DNA of 64,000 bases from Prevotellaceae bacterium UBA6398 (GCA_002437495.1 DJQA01000018.1:185515-249514); one strand, 5' to 3'; numbered from the stretch's first letter, positions 52,668 to 61,920 are shown. Translations and numbers: made by a program. The notes: generated from the letters alone by a model not told the origin.

Positions 52668-53897
52668 TCATATATTTTTGTCGAACGTGTAGCCATCGTT
52701 CGTAGTAACCAACGCCGCCGCGCCCTTCGATGAAACGCCGTCAACCTTTATCGTTGCGCTTTTCTTTCCGGTGGCGTTTGCTTTGATGGTGCCCGCAGTA
52801 ATCGTAAAGTCGCCGTCAACCTTTATGCAACGCGTCTTGCTGGTTTCGCCTGTGGCAGGATCTGTATATACGCCGCCCGAAACGGCTATATCGATATTCG
52901 TTGTCCCGTTGTCCTGATTAACATCCAGGTTGCCGTCTGTTGAGATGCCCTTTATGCCGTCGCCTTTGCCTTTGATTACAATATTTCCGCCGCTTATTGT
53001 CATAAGGCTGTCGCAGCACAGCAACTTTGCATCGGCCGAACCTGACTCTATGTCTATATTGCCGCCGCTAACAATCAGCTGCCCGTTTAGCTCGTCTTCA
53101 GGATCCTTGGTTGCATCGGCCTGTATTCCGTCGCCTTTGGCATTTCGAACCGTAACCGAACCGCCCTTTATCTTGAAATACTGCCCGGCATGTATTCCAT
53201 CGTTTGCTGCGGACAGAATGTTTATGTTGCCCGACTTGACATACATATACTCCCCTGTTCCTATGGCGTGAGAAGTGTTTCCGGTAACATTCAGCGTGCC
53301 GCCGCCCTCAAACTCGGGATGCCCTTTCACATAAAGGCAGGCTTTCTGGGTGCCGCCGGCGAGGTCGGAGAGTGTGTTAACCGAGCCATCGGCTAGTTTG
53401 AACTTAATGCGTTTGCCATTTGCGATGTTTATCGCCGCGCCTCGTTTCGACTCGAGACTAAGTCCTTCGAGACTAACAGTACATTTGTATTCGCCCGTCT
53501 GAGTAAAAGCTCCGTCATTGCTCTCGCCGTAAAGCGAATATACTATATCGCCCCCATCAACGGCGGTGGAGACGGCATCAACATAAGCCCCATCGATACT
53601 CACGGCCACCCTGCGCGAAAGGGCAAAAGGAACCACCGCCCACGCCCCGTTTGCGCCATAAACAACCTTGACCGTGGATGCGTCAACAGGTGCGCCTATC
53701 GTAATACTGTCAATGTTCTGCAAATTCATAACGGAGTCAACAACAGTGAGAGCCGTACCGCTTTGCGAATATTCCATAACGCCCAAAGCCGAAGCCTCCG
53801 CCGCAAGAGCCACATTGCCTTTCCAAAAATATATTGTTTGGGCCTTTGAAAATACGAAGCAAAGAAACAGGGCGGAAATTAGTGCAGCTTTTTTCAT
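52668..53897 (-). CDS. secreted Cthe_2159-like carbohydrate-binding beta-helix protein
   Basis: A 409-residue protein with signal peptide (MKKAALISALFLCFVFSKAQ) and a C-terminal region of repeated beta-helix rungs (GGGTLNVTGNTSHAIGTGEYMYVKSGNINILSAANDGIHAGQYFKIKGGSVTVRNAKGDGIQAD and following). This matches the Cthe_2159 polysaccharide-binding family. The N-terminal part (LQNIDSITIGAPVDASTVKVVY) is a Bacteroidales-type module. Proteins of this family often sit in gene clusters with VTC-domain and DUF4956 proteins, as here. It overlaps the upstream small gene by 4 bp. Confidence 0.82.
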   Translation of the reverse strand: MKKAALISALFLCFVFSKAQTIYFWKGNVALAAEASALGVMEYSQSGTALTVVDSVMNLQNIDSITIGAPVDASTVKVVYGANGAWAVVPFALSRRVAVSIDGAYVDAVSTAVDGGDIVYSLYGESNDGAFTQTGEYKCTVSLEGLSLESKRGAAINIANGKRIKFKLADGSVNTLSDLAGGTQKACLYVKGHPEFEGGGTLNVTGNTSHAIGTGEYMYVKSGNINILSAANDGIHAGQYFKIKGGSVTVRNAKGDGIQADATKDPEDELNGQLIVSGGNIDIESGSADAKLLCCDSLMTISGGNIVIKGKGDGIKGISTDGNLDVNQDNGTTNIDIAVSGGVYTDPATGETSKTRCIKVDGDFTITAGTIKANATGKKSATIKVDGVSSKGAAALVTTNDGYTFDKNI

Positions 53898-54367
53898 TTT
53901 TTCTCGAATTTAACAGATTGTCCGTTTATAGTTAACACATATATTCCTCGTGGCAGAGAGGAAAGGTCGGTAATATTTTCGCCTGCCGCCATTTTCTCGG
54001 AACGCACCAAAGAGCCCTCGGCAGAATAAACTCGCAGCACGGCATCTTGAGTAAGATTTACAGTAAACGTGCCTCCATTTTTCACAACCACGGCCGTATT
54101 CACCCCGAGGGCAGATATCGCCGTGGGCATATCTGAGAAAAACATATTCACGAGGTTCGCCGTTGAAAGAGTGAACTTTTCGCCGGCACTTTCAACATAC
54201 ATATTGCCATCCCCATAGGTTATGCGGAAGCTTTCGAGCGGATAGCTCACCTCTGCCCCGCCGGCTTTTGTTATGGTGAGGTATTTAGCCTCACCGCCGG
54301 CCTGCGCCGCAAACGGCGCAAGCGTTGCCACCACAACGGCAGCCAGTGTAAGTAAAATTCTTTTCAT
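53894..54367 (-). CDS. small secreted protein with T9SS-type C-terminal domain
   Basis: A 157-residue protein with signal peptide (MKRILLTLAAVVVATLAPFAAQA). The first half (YLTITKAGGAEVSYPLESFRITYGDGNMYVES and following) is a short beta-rich module common in Bacteroidales secreted proteins. The last 70 residues (VLRVYSAEGSLVRSEKMAAG, LPRGIYVLTINGQSVKFEKK) have the type A T9SS sorting-signal pattern. With little else in the chain, it may be a minimal surface cargo. It is followed by the Cthe_2159-like gene with a 4-bp overlap. Confidence 0.75.
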   Translation of the reverse strand: MKRILLTLAAVVVATLAPFAAQAGGEAKYLTITKAGGAEVSYPLESFRITYGDGNMYVESAGEKFTLSTANLVNMFFSDMPTAISALGVNTAVVVKNGGTFTVNLTQDAVLRVYSAEGSLVRSEKMAAGENITDLSSLPRGIYVLTINGQSVKFEKK

Positions 54368-54387
54368 AAAAGTTGCTTTTAATATTG

Positions 54388-55209
54388 TTAGAACTTGTAG
54401 CTGTAAGATATGTCTATGACATGTTCCCTGCCATCGAAATCGTCATCCCTGGAATCTTGATAAACATATCCCACGTCTATATAATTATTCTTGTTTATTT
54501 TTATTTCCGCACCCACCCCCACGCGGGTTTTATCAAGCATCATGCCGCTGCACATATTGTTGGCTATCTCAATATAGGCGTATGGGGAAAGTGGGCTGTG
54601 ATGTATATTGTATTCGACCATAATGCGGGAACGAAGACGGGAATGGTTGCCCGCATTTCGCACTTTGACTTCGGTTTTATCATACTGCGGCGTTTCACCC
54701 GCAGATGGGATGCGATACTTATCAACAAGCGAGCTTACGGAATTTTCGCGGGTGAACTGATAACGCTCGCGTAGCGAAAATGTAAACCGTCCAAGCGGCA
54801 ACTTGCCTGTAAGGTCGAAATTCAGTCGGTTCTTGCATCGCCAATAAGGCTTCTTGATATTGTAGCCTTCGTACTCGCTTTTCACTATATCACTTCCGCC
54901 CGCACCATTGTCAAGTCGGGTTTCATACCGGTCCTCCCTGCTTTCGTGCTTGTAGTTGTATATGAAATCATACGACACTCCTGCCGAAAAATATGCCGAC
55001 GGCTTATAGTCCACGCCTATTCCTGCATTCCACCTGTCTACGCTTCTCATGCGGTTCTGGGTACGAAACCCTCCATCGATCGTTATGCTGAACATTCCAA
55101 GTTTTTTTGTTGCCCCGGCCTCGGTCCACACGCCGAAGTCTGAAGCGTTTGCCGACATGCACACCAAGGCTGCCGCCGCCGAGACAAGCAGGGTTTTAGT
55201 AGCTCTCAT
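54388..55209 (-). CDS. DUF2490 outer-membrane protein
   Basis: A 273-residue protein with signal peptide (MRATKTLLVSAAAALVCMSANA) and the DUF2490 pattern of paired strands (DFGVWTEAGATKKL, FSLRERYQFTREN, RSRIMVEYNIHHSPLSPYAYIEIANN, DVGYVYQDSRDDD), ending ISYSYKF with a terminal phenylalanine. A small outer-membrane barrel is likely. It lies between the truncated DUF4956 gene and the T9SS-domain gene in a minus-strand run. Confidence 0.82.
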   Translation of the reverse strand: MRATKTLLVSAAAALVCMSANASDFGVWTEAGATKKLGMFSITIDGGFRTQNRMRSVDRWNAGIGVDYKPSAYFSAGVSYDFIYNYKHESREDRYETRLDNGAGGSDIVKSEYEGYNIKKPYWRCKNRLNFDLTGKLPLGRFTFSLRERYQFTRENSVSSLVDKYRIPSAGETPQYDKTEVKVRNAGNHSRLRSRIMVEYNIHHSPLSPYAYIEIANNMCSGMMLDKTRVGVGAEIKINKNNYIDVGYVYQDSRDDDFDGREHVIDISYSYKF

Positions 55210-55289
55210 TCAATAGATTTTATTTTGTTTCATAATTAGAGTTCCCCCATTATTTTTGGGCATCTTGGTCATGATATCAGCTTCGTTGT

Positions 55290-55526
55290 TTACCGCAGAA
55301 TGCGATGTTTAATAATAAGTGCGGTGTAGTTCATTAAGACAACACAACGCAATGCAAAGTGGCAATCGCGCCTGTTGCTTAGCGGATAGTAGAAACAATG
55401 AATTATGGCAAACACAAACGCAGAGTTGAGCGCAAAACGCACAAGCATTTCGGCAAGCCCACCAACGTTGATGAGCCGCACGCCCCAAAACGTGATTTCT
55501 GCCATACTATTGAGCAATGTCATCAT
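55290..55526 (-). pseudogene. truncated DUF4956 membrane protein gene
   Basis: A 78-codon frame whose first 55 residues (MAEITFWGVRLINVGGLAEMLVRFALNSAFVFAIIHCFYYPLSNRRD) match the N-terminus of DUF4956 membrane proteins, normally about 200-230 residues with several membrane helices. After that the sequence stops matching (CVVLMNYTALIIKHRILR, stop), and only 80 bp remain before DUF2490, so the rest is deleted. In related clusters DUF4956 follows the VTC gene, as here. A divergent short functional gene is less likely. Confidence 0.6.
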
Positions 55527-55567
55527 TTATGCGATATTACGGTTTTGCAATTTTTTGGTCACTTAAT

Positions 55568-56326
55568 TCACCTCAGTCTTTTCAACTCAACTTCCTTTTT
55601 CTTGAACTTGTTGTATTTCACTCCGGGGTTGGTAAGATATGTGCCTACGCAATATTTGCTGAACCCTTGCGGCTTTATGCGCAGCTTTTTAATGGCATCG
55701 AGCGCAGGCGAGTTGGTTTTAATCGAACGCTTCAGTTCCATTATAACGATGTCTCCCAATTCAGCCTGCCGCCGCGTTTCGAGGTTGCTGAAACTTACGT
55801 CAAAATCGATAGTCAACCTCTCGGTGAACGCTCTGTCCACAAGAATGATTCGACTGAAACGGTTTTCCAGGCACGGGTGTATGTCGCCGGGCGATACTTC
55901 AGCCTTTTCTTCAAGAAACATTTCTTCATCGTCCGAGTTCATCTCCTCGGGCGATGCAAGCCTTACACGGCTTTTGCATGTCTTGTCGTGGTTGTCCTTG
56001 CTCTCAACCTCAAGAAACGTGGTGTCGGCATCAATGTATGTCTTAACCCTCACCTTTATGCAGGGCCGCCGCTCATCGTGATGATGAATGTAGAAACGAT
56101 GATCGTCAGTGTCCCAGTAGGTTGTTGAGTAAACCGACACAGGACTTTCGGAAACAGCAAGCACACTGTATTCATCCTTTATAAGCTCCAAAAACCTAAG
56201 GAGCAGACTCTTGTTGGCAAGATATTTACGGTCGGTGTGGTTCGTAAGCCCCACCTTTTCTGTCTCCTCAAGCCCCGTTTGGGGCATGCCGGAAATAACA
56301 CTCTGCAGTTTCTTGTAGAAGTCCAT
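55568..56326 (-). CDS. VTC-domain (polyphosphate polymerase-like) protein
   Basis: A 252-residue protein matching the VTC/CYTH-type tunnel fold that in yeast Vtc4 makes polyphosphate. Segments include NHTDRKYLANKSLLLRFLELI (substrate lysine/arginine), YSTTYWDTDDHRFYIHHH, KVRVKTYIDADTTFLEVESKDNHDKTCKSR and IVIMELKRS. It lacks the yeast SPX and membrane domains, and in bacteria the missing membrane part is usually DUF4956, truncated downstream here. The frame is open to 56350. The ATG at 56326 (MDFYKKLQ) is chosen as the closest start to the domain. Activity is not certain. Confidence 0.82.
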   Translation of the reverse strand: MDFYKKLQSVISGMPQTGLEETEKVGLTNHTDRKYLANKSLLLRFLELIKDEYSVLAVSESPVSVYSTTYWDTDDHRFYIHHHDERRPCIKVRVKTYIDADTTFLEVESKDNHDKTCKSRVRLASPEEMNSDDEEMFLEEKAEVSPGDIHPCLENRFSRIILVDRAFTERLTIDFDVSFSNLETRRQAELGDIVIMELKRSIKTNSPALDAIKKLRIKPQGFSKYCVGTYLTNPGVKYNKFKKKEVELKRLR

Positions 56327-56524
56327 CGCATTTACACTTAGGCAAAACATCGTTCAAAGTTAAGAATATTTTTCATTATTGCAAAAATGCGATAACAAAA
56401 CACGCACACTAAGCAAAAAGCAGCAGGCATATTTTATGTTTTCAGCCAAGCTGTTGATACACACGCGGTTGAGAAAAAACCGCATCCCGCATAATATATT
56501 GTTCTTCAATTTGTTACAACAGAG

Positions 56525-56614
56525 AAAAATATATCTGATATAGTTTTAACCATGTCCTATGTAGTTTTTTCTACATAGGACATGGTTTTTCTTTTGTCTG
56601 ACATAATATTTCCC
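56525..56614 (+). repeat. 21-bp-unit array, copy 14, with perfect hairpin
   Basis: The cores ATATCTGATAT (56531), ATGTCCTATGT (56552), ACATAGGACAT (56573) and TTGTCTGACAT (56594) are spaced 21 bp. The order is unusual: units 2 and 3 are exact inverses, giving a perfect 17-bp stem AACCATGTCCTATGTAG with its complement around TTTTTT (56548-56587), followed by TTTTTCTTTTG. It lies between the divergent VTC and tig genes. Apart from the tig -7 box the 545-bp gap holds nothing else recognised. Confidence 0.92.
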
Positions 56615-56752
56615 GCCACGCGGCGCTCGCACATTCTGCTGCAACAAAACCAAAAACACAGCATGCAGCCACAAACCGTACGCAAGCCACAAATAGCATC
56701 GCCCACAACCATTTTTCCGCGCGGGTATAACCTATAAATGAAAGGAAAACAC

Positions 56753-56760
56753 TAATTTTG
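56753..56760 (+). promoter_or_regulatory. putative -7 box for tig
   Basis: TAATTTTG matches TAnnTTTG. No clear -33 TTTG is present. The predicted leader is about 105 nt. Confidence 0.5.
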
Positions 56761-56871
56761 CAAGCAATTTGGCGTCTTTGGGTCAAACACGACCCATGGG
56801 CTGCCACCTGCACCAAAACGGGAAATTTCCCGCAACTGCAAAGCAACAATATAATTACACAATACATAAAA

Positions 56872-58230
56872 ATGGACATCAAATTCGAGAATATTGACAA
56901 GGTGAGCGGCAAGCTCACGGTAAAAGTTGCTCCCGAAGACTATCAGGAAGGACTTGAAAAGTCTCTCAAAGATTTCCGCCGCAAAGCCAACATGAAAGGC
57001 TTTCGCCCGGGATGTGTGCCTATGGGCCTGGTAAAGAAACTATATGGCCCCGAAGCAAAGGCTGAGGAAGTTTCAAAGGTTGTAAACAAGGCCATATCCG
57101 ACTATTTCAAAGAAAATAACATCAACGTGCTGGGTCATGTGCTGCCCGACAGCGAGCAGAAGGAACAGGACTACAAGGAACGCGATGAATTTGAATACGT
57201 GATGGACGTTGCCATAGAACCCGAAATCAACGTTTCGCTCGATAAGAAAGACAAGTTGCCTTATTACGACATCGAGGTGAGCGACAAGTTCGTTGACGAG
57301 AGAATAAACGAAATGCTCATGGCACACGGCACATTCGAGCAGGTTGACGAATACCAAAAGGGCGACTACATGAAGGGCGACCTTGTTGAGGTTGAAGCTG
57401 CCGAAGGCGCTGAACCGCTTAAAGTGGAAGGCGTGCTGATATCGCCGGAATACGTAAAAGACGAGGAACAGAAAAAACTCTTTGACGGCTCAAAGAAAGA
57501 TGACGTGATTACATTGAAGCCGGCAAGTCTTTATGGCGATGGAACACAGGCTGCAGCCATGTTGAAGATAAAAAAAGACGAACTTAAAGACCACGAGGGG
57601 AACTTTACCTACACTATAACGGAAATCAACCGTCGCAAGCCGGCAGAATTGAACCGGGAATTCTTTGACAGCATACTCGGCAAGGATGTTGTAAAAGACG
57701 AAAAAGAATTCCGCGAAAAAATACACGAGGAATACAACAAGGCGCAGACAGGCAGTTCCGACTACAAATTCTTTGAGGACTTGCGCACGTATTCGCTAAA
57801 AAAAGCCGGCGACATGGAGTTTTCCGAGCCGCTGCTGAAACGCCTTATGAAGGAGAACAATCCCGACAAAGACGACAAATACATTGACGACAACTATGCC
57901 GGCGCAACCGAGCAATTGAAATGGCAGCTTGTACGCGACCACCTTGCTGTAGCGGCAGGAATAAAGGTGGAGGACTCTGACATGCGTCAAATGGCAAAGA
58001 CACACACACGCCGCCAATTTTCTGCCTATGGTATGCAGCTCCCCGATGAGCTTGTTGAAAAGTATGCAGAAAAGTCGCTAAAGGACGAGAAGCAAATTGA
58101 GGAGCTCTTCTACGAGGTTCTGAGCGAAAAGCTGATAGCGGCATACAAGAATATTGTAACCCTGGAACACAAAAAAATATCACTCGAAGACTTTGAAAAG
58201 CTCGTAAAAGAAGAGCAGAAGAACAAATAA
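56872..58230 (+). CDS. tig: trigger factor
   Basis: A 452-residue ribosome-associated chaperone. The N-terminal ribosome-binding domain (1-145) carries the signature FRRKANMKGFRPGCVPMGLVKKLYG. A degenerate central FKBP-type domain (about 150-245) and a helical C-terminal substrate cradle follow. The frame is open to 56758, but the ATG at 56872 (MDIKFENIDKVSGKLTVKV) is the family start. Monocistronic with a strong terminator. Confidence 0.95.
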   Translation: MDIKFENIDKVSGKLTVKVAPEDYQEGLEKSLKDFRRKANMKGFRPGCVPMGLVKKLYGPEAKAEEVSKVVNKAISDYFKENNINVLGHVLPDSEQKEQDYKERDEFEYVMDVAIEPEINVSLDKKDKLPYYDIEVSDKFVDERINEMLMAHGTFEQVDEYQKGDYMKGDLVEVEAAEGAEPLKVEGVLISPEYVKDEEQKKLFDGSKKDDVITLKPASLYGDGTQAAAMLKIKKDELKDHEGNFTYTITEINRRKPAELNREFFDSILGKDVVKDEKEFREKIHEEYNKAQTGSSDYKFFEDLRTYSLKKAGDMEFSEPLLKRLMKENNPDKDDKYIDDNYAGATEQLKWQLVRDHLAVAAGIKVEDSDMRQMAKTHTRRQFSAYGMQLPDELVEKYAEKSLKDEKQIEELFYEVLSEKLIAAYKNIVTLEHKKISLEDFEKLVKEEQKNK

Positions 58231-58257
58231 GTACGCAGGGCGTAAAAGTTATAATGA

Positions 58258-58299
58258 AAGGTGTGTGCCTGAACAATTGTTTTGGCACACACTTTTTTT
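58258..58299 (+). terminator. terminator after tig
   Basis: AAGGTGTGTGCC and GGCACACACTT form a strong stem followed by seven T residues. It ends at the stop codon of the convergent antiporter gene, so the two transcripts meet here. Confidence 0.85.
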
Positions 58300-60559
58300 A
58301 TTCTCGTACCTTTTCGTCAATCAACCTCTTAAGCGATTTTTTCTCCCCAACAAGCCACACAAGGTCGCCATCGCGGAACACGCGCGAGGGTGAAGGCAAC
58401 CCGAGAGTTTCCCTACCCTCCTCAAAGCCCACAACCATGCAACGGTAAACCTCGCGCAAACCGCTTTCGCTTACGGTTTTTCCACAAAGCGGCGAATCAG
58501 CCGCCACCGAAATGCACTTCAACTGCATGAGTCTCTGCCCCGGCACGGCATCAGCATGAACTACAGCCTCAGACATTCTGGACGCAAAAGCTTTCATCTG
58601 CTCATCGTTGCCGATAACCTCAAGTCGGTCGCCGGGATAAATCTGTTCCTTTGCCGTGGGTATGTTATGGCGCACCCCGCCACGCAATATAGACGACACC
58701 ATTATGCCATACCTGCGGCTTAAGTCGAGCTCGGCAAGCGACTTCCCCGCCCATGCCGTATTTTCGGGCACATCAAGGTCGGCAATGTGAATATCGCGTG
58801 AAAGAAGATGGTCGGCATAAAGCGGCTTCACTTTGCCATGCACCTCCGCCTGCAAATCGCGCGAACGCAGGTTCTGAAAAAACACCCTCTCTATTGCTAT
58901 GCTGTAAAGCTTTATGCGCCTTGAGCGCATCATAACCGCCACCAAAACCATTGCCAACGCAAAGTGTATCCAACTTGCAAAAGGCGACACATAGTTTATT
59001 ATGTAAAACACGTACACACTGGCAAGCAGAAACCTAACAAGTATGGTAACTGAAAGCAACAAACGCCCGCCGGGCATATTCTTGCGCCATATCAGACGGA
59101 ACTCCTCCGAGTGGTTCTTGCGCATAACTATGGCACGCAAAAACGGAGAAAGGAGCGCGATGGTAAGGATAGCACATACAGCGTTTCCCACCCAATGGCT
59201 CAAGGTGTGACGAAAAAACGGCAGAAAGAAACTCAACATTATGGCAGTTATCGCCACACACAAAACAGAGTATGCCCCAACCTGCCTAAGCAAAGCCACT
59301 ACAAGCCGCTTCCATGCGTTTCCGGCCCGTGCTGATTTGTGCCGGAACGGAGTTTTGTCAAGCACAGCCATCAGCCTTGCCGGCACCACTCTGCGCACCA
59401 GCCCATATGCCGCCGGCGCGCTTTTTATCATATAGGGCGTGAGAAACGTTGTAATTACGGAAACAGCCACCACTATCGGATAAATAAAGCCGCTTATAAC
59501 ATGGAGCGACATTCCGAGCGAGGCTATGATAAAGGCAAACTCGCCTATCTGCGCCATGCAGAAACCGCTCTGCATGGCACCCTTTAGCGGCTGCCCGGAA
59601 AGAATAAAACCGAAAGTGCCAAAAACGGCCTGTCCCACAAGAATGGCAAGCGTAATCAATAATATGGGAAGCCAATACTGCGTAAGTATTGCCGGGTCGA
59701 CCAACATTCCCACGGAAACGAAAAAAACCGCCCCGAAAAGGTCTTTCACAGGCCCTACAATCTTCTCTATCGTTTCGGCTTCAACAGTCTCGGCAAATAT
59801 GCTGCCCATCATAAACGCTCCAAACGCCGCACTGTATCCCAGCTTTGCCGCTAAAACAACCATGGCAAAGCAAAAACCCACGGAAACCACGAGTAGGGTT
59901 TCCTTGCCTATCCACTTGCGGTTTTTACGCAATATCAGAGGCACCACGAATACGCCAACCAAAAAAAGCAGGGCAAGGTAAAACAACAGCCTCATAAGAC
60001 TGTCAACAACTGCCACGCCATCGAAATCCCTACTCACCGCAAGCGTGGAAAGTATTACCATCAGCAAAATTCCGAGAATGTCCTCAAGTACCAGCACACT
60101 CAACACATTAGGCGCAAATTTCTGGCTGCGCAAACCCAGGTCGTCAAAAGCCTTGTATATGATTGTGGTGGAACTCATGGCAAGCATTCCGCCGAGAAAA
60201 AGGCTGTCCATGCGTCCCCAACCGAACGCGTGGCCCAAAAACGAACCCAGCATGCTCATGGCAGAGATTATTGTTACAGCCGCTATTATGGGCGAAATTC
60301 CCATTTTCATTATTTTCTTGAAGCTGAACTCTATTCCCAACGTAAACATTAGAAATATCACGCCTATGTTTCCCCATGTCTCCACCGAACTTAAGTCGCT
60401 AACCGTGGGCATATACGGCATATGAGGACCGGCAAGAAAGCCGGCAACAATGTAGCCTAGCACCAGGGGCTGCCTAAGGCGTTTGAAAACAAGCGTTACC
60501 GCCCCCGCCAACACAAGAATGAGCGCCAGGTCGTAAATAATCTTCGGCAGATGTTCCAT
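58298..60559 (-). CDS. monovalent cation:proton antiporter, CPA2/KefB-like
   Basis: A 753-residue membrane protein. About 12 membrane helices form the Na+/H+ exchanger domain (residues 1-385; VLGYIVAGFLAGPHMPY, LFTLGIEFSFKKIMKMG, SVGMLVDPAILTQYW). A second hydrophobic region lies at about 420-560. Two RCK_C/TrkA-C-type domains follow (about 590-665 ending YPGDRLEVIGNDEQMKAF, and 675-750 ending FRDGDLVWLVGEKKSLKRL). The central NAD-binding RCK_N domain of classic KefB is absent. It probably exchanges K+ or Na+ for H+. Ion specificity is not readable. Confidence 0.9.
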   Translation of the reverse strand: MEHLPKIIYDLALILVLAGAVTLVFKRLRQPLVLGYIVAGFLAGPHMPYMPTVSDLSSVETWGNIGVIFLMFTLGIEFSFKKIMKMGISPIIAAVTIISAMSMLGSFLGHAFGWGRMDSLFLGGMLAMSSTTIIYKAFDDLGLRSQKFAPNVLSVLVLEDILGILLMVILSTLAVSRDFDGVAVVDSLMRLLFYLALLFLVGVFVVPLILRKNRKWIGKETLLVVSVGFCFAMVVLAAKLGYSAAFGAFMMGSIFAETVEAETIEKIVGPVKDLFGAVFFVSVGMLVDPAILTQYWLPILLITLAILVGQAVFGTFGFILSGQPLKGAMQSGFCMAQIGEFAFIIASLGMSLHVISGFIYPIVVAVSVITTFLTPYMIKSAPAAYGLVRRVVPARLMAVLDKTPFRHKSARAGNAWKRLVVALLRQVGAYSVLCVAITAIMLSFFLPFFRHTLSHWVGNAVCAILTIALLSPFLRAIVMRKNHSEEFRLIWRKNMPGGRLLLSVTILVRFLLASVYVFYIINYVSPFASWIHFALAMVLVAVMMRSRRIKLYSIAIERVFFQNLRSRDLQAEVHGKVKPLYADHLLSRDIHIADLDVPENTAWAGKSLAELDLSRRYGIMVSSILRGGVRHNIPTAKEQIYPGDRLEVIGNDEQMKAFASRMSEAVVHADAVPGQRLMQLKCISVAADSPLCGKTVSESGLREVYRCMVVGFEEGRETLGLPSPSRVFRDGDLVWLVGEKKSLKRLIDEKVRE

Positions 60560-60578
60560 TACGGTTTGCTGATTAAGA

Positions 60579-60625
60579 GCGTGGGCGGCACGGGCATTCG
60601 CTACCCGACACCGCCCACGCGTTTT
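60579..60625. terminator. hairpin between pepT and the antiporter gene
   Basis: GCGTGGGCGG and CCGCCCACGC pair perfectly. The T-rich tail (GTTTTGCTTTTTATT) lies on the plus strand, where no gene ends. On the minus strand, the direction of pepT, the tail is only TCTTAATC. It may weakly attenuate between pepT and the antiporter gene, or terminate antisense transcripts. Confidence 0.45.
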
Positions 60626-60646
60626 GCTTTTTATTGTTTGCCAAAC

Positions 60647-61876
60647 TCAATCGTTGTATTGCGCCGTGAGCTCGCAAATCTTAACTATTGTATTCATTGC
60701 CTTTTCCATCGACTGTATGGGAACGAACTCATAAGGCCCGTGGAAATTTATGCCGCCGGCAAAAATATTGGGGCAAGGAAGACCTTTGAATGAAAGCTGC
60801 GCCCCATCGGTGCCTCCCCTTATGGCGCGCACCTTGGGCGAAAGTCCAACCTCCTGCATGGCCTTTATTACGATGTCGATTATGTGGATTACGGGCTCTA
60901 TCTTTTCAAGCATATTATAGTACGAGTCGGAAATTTCCACAGTCGCCGTGCCTTTGCCATACTTTTCGTTGAGCTTTTCCACAAGTTTGCGGAAGAAATC
61001 CTTGCGCGCCTCAAATTTTTTGCGGTCGTGGTCGCGTATGATATAGTTTACCGTTGCACCCTCAACGCATCCTTCCACGCCCGTAAGATGGTAAAATCCT
61101 TCATAGTCTTGTGTTGTCTCCGGGGTTTCGGCATCCGGCACCGACTGTATCAGTTCGGCAGCAATGCGTCCGGCATTTTTCATTTTACCCTTTGCATATC
61201 CGGGATGCACGCTCACACCTGTTATTTTCACCTTTGCCGAAGCAGCATTGAAGTTTTCGTATTCAATTTCCCCCACTTCGCCACCGTCCATGGTGTACGC
61301 CCAGTCGCAGCCAAAGCGCTTAACATCGAAGAGGTGTGCCCCCATGCCTATTTCCTCGTCGGGGTTGAAGCCCATGCGTATTTTGCCATGCTTTACCTCG
61401 GGGTGCTTCTTTAGCCACACCATTGCCTGCACTATTTCGGCTATGCCGGCCTTGTCGTCAGCCCCAAGCAGAGTATTACCGTCCGTAACAATCAAATCCT
61501 CGCCCTTGTGCGGCAACAACTCGGGGAACATTTTGGGAGAAAGCACACGCCCGCTGCTTTCGGAAAGCAGTATGTCGCCCCCGTCATAATTTTTTATTAT
61601 GCGCGGCTTTATTCCCGCCCCACTGCAATCGGGACTTGTGTCGTAGTGGGATATAAACCCTATCGTGGGAGTTTTCTTATCGGTATTGGCGGGCAAAGTG
61701 GCGTATAGGTAACCGTGTTCGTCAAGATATACATCGTCAAACCCGAGTTCATCCAATTGTTCCTTCAAATGCTCCGCAAACACAAGCTGTTTCGGCGTAC
61801 TGGGAGTGGTGTCGCCCGTTTCGCTCGACTGAGTGTCGTAGCCCACATAATCTAAAAAGCGTTCTGTTAAGTTCAT
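60647..61876 (-). CDS. pepT: peptidase T (tripeptidase)
   Basis: A 409-residue M20B zinc aminopeptidase releasing N-terminal residues from tripeptides. Zinc-site motifs are GFISHYDTSPD (first His), LLGADDKAG (bridging Asp) and NPDEEIGMGAHLFDV (catalytic Glu). The dimerisation domain and the C-terminal RGGTDGAQLSFKGLPCPNIFAGG (metal His replaced as typical) are complete. Cytoplasmic. 44 bp downstream of pyrD on the same strand. Confidence 0.95.
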   Translation of the reverse strand: MNLTERFLDYVGYDTQSSETGDTTPSTPKQLVFAEHLKEQLDELGFDDVYLDEHGYLYATLPANTDKKTPTIGFISHYDTSPDCSGAGIKPRIIKNYDGGDILLSESSGRVLSPKMFPELLPHKGEDLIVTDGNTLLGADDKAGIAEIVQAMVWLKKHPEVKHGKIRMGFNPDEEIGMGAHLFDVKRFGCDWAYTMDGGEVGEIEYENFNAASAKVKITGVSVHPGYAKGKMKNAGRIAAELIQSVPDAETPETTQDYEGFYHLTGVEGCVEGATVNYIIRDHDRKKFEARKDFFRKLVEKLNEKYGKGTATVEISDSYYNMLEKIEPVIHIIDIVIKAMQEVGLSPKVRAIRGGTDGAQLSFKGLPCPNIFAGGINFHGPYEFVPIQSMEKAMNTIVKICELTAQYND

Positions 61877-61920
61877 TTCTTGTTCCTTTAATTCCCCAAA
61901 GTTATGAATTTATTGCCAAT

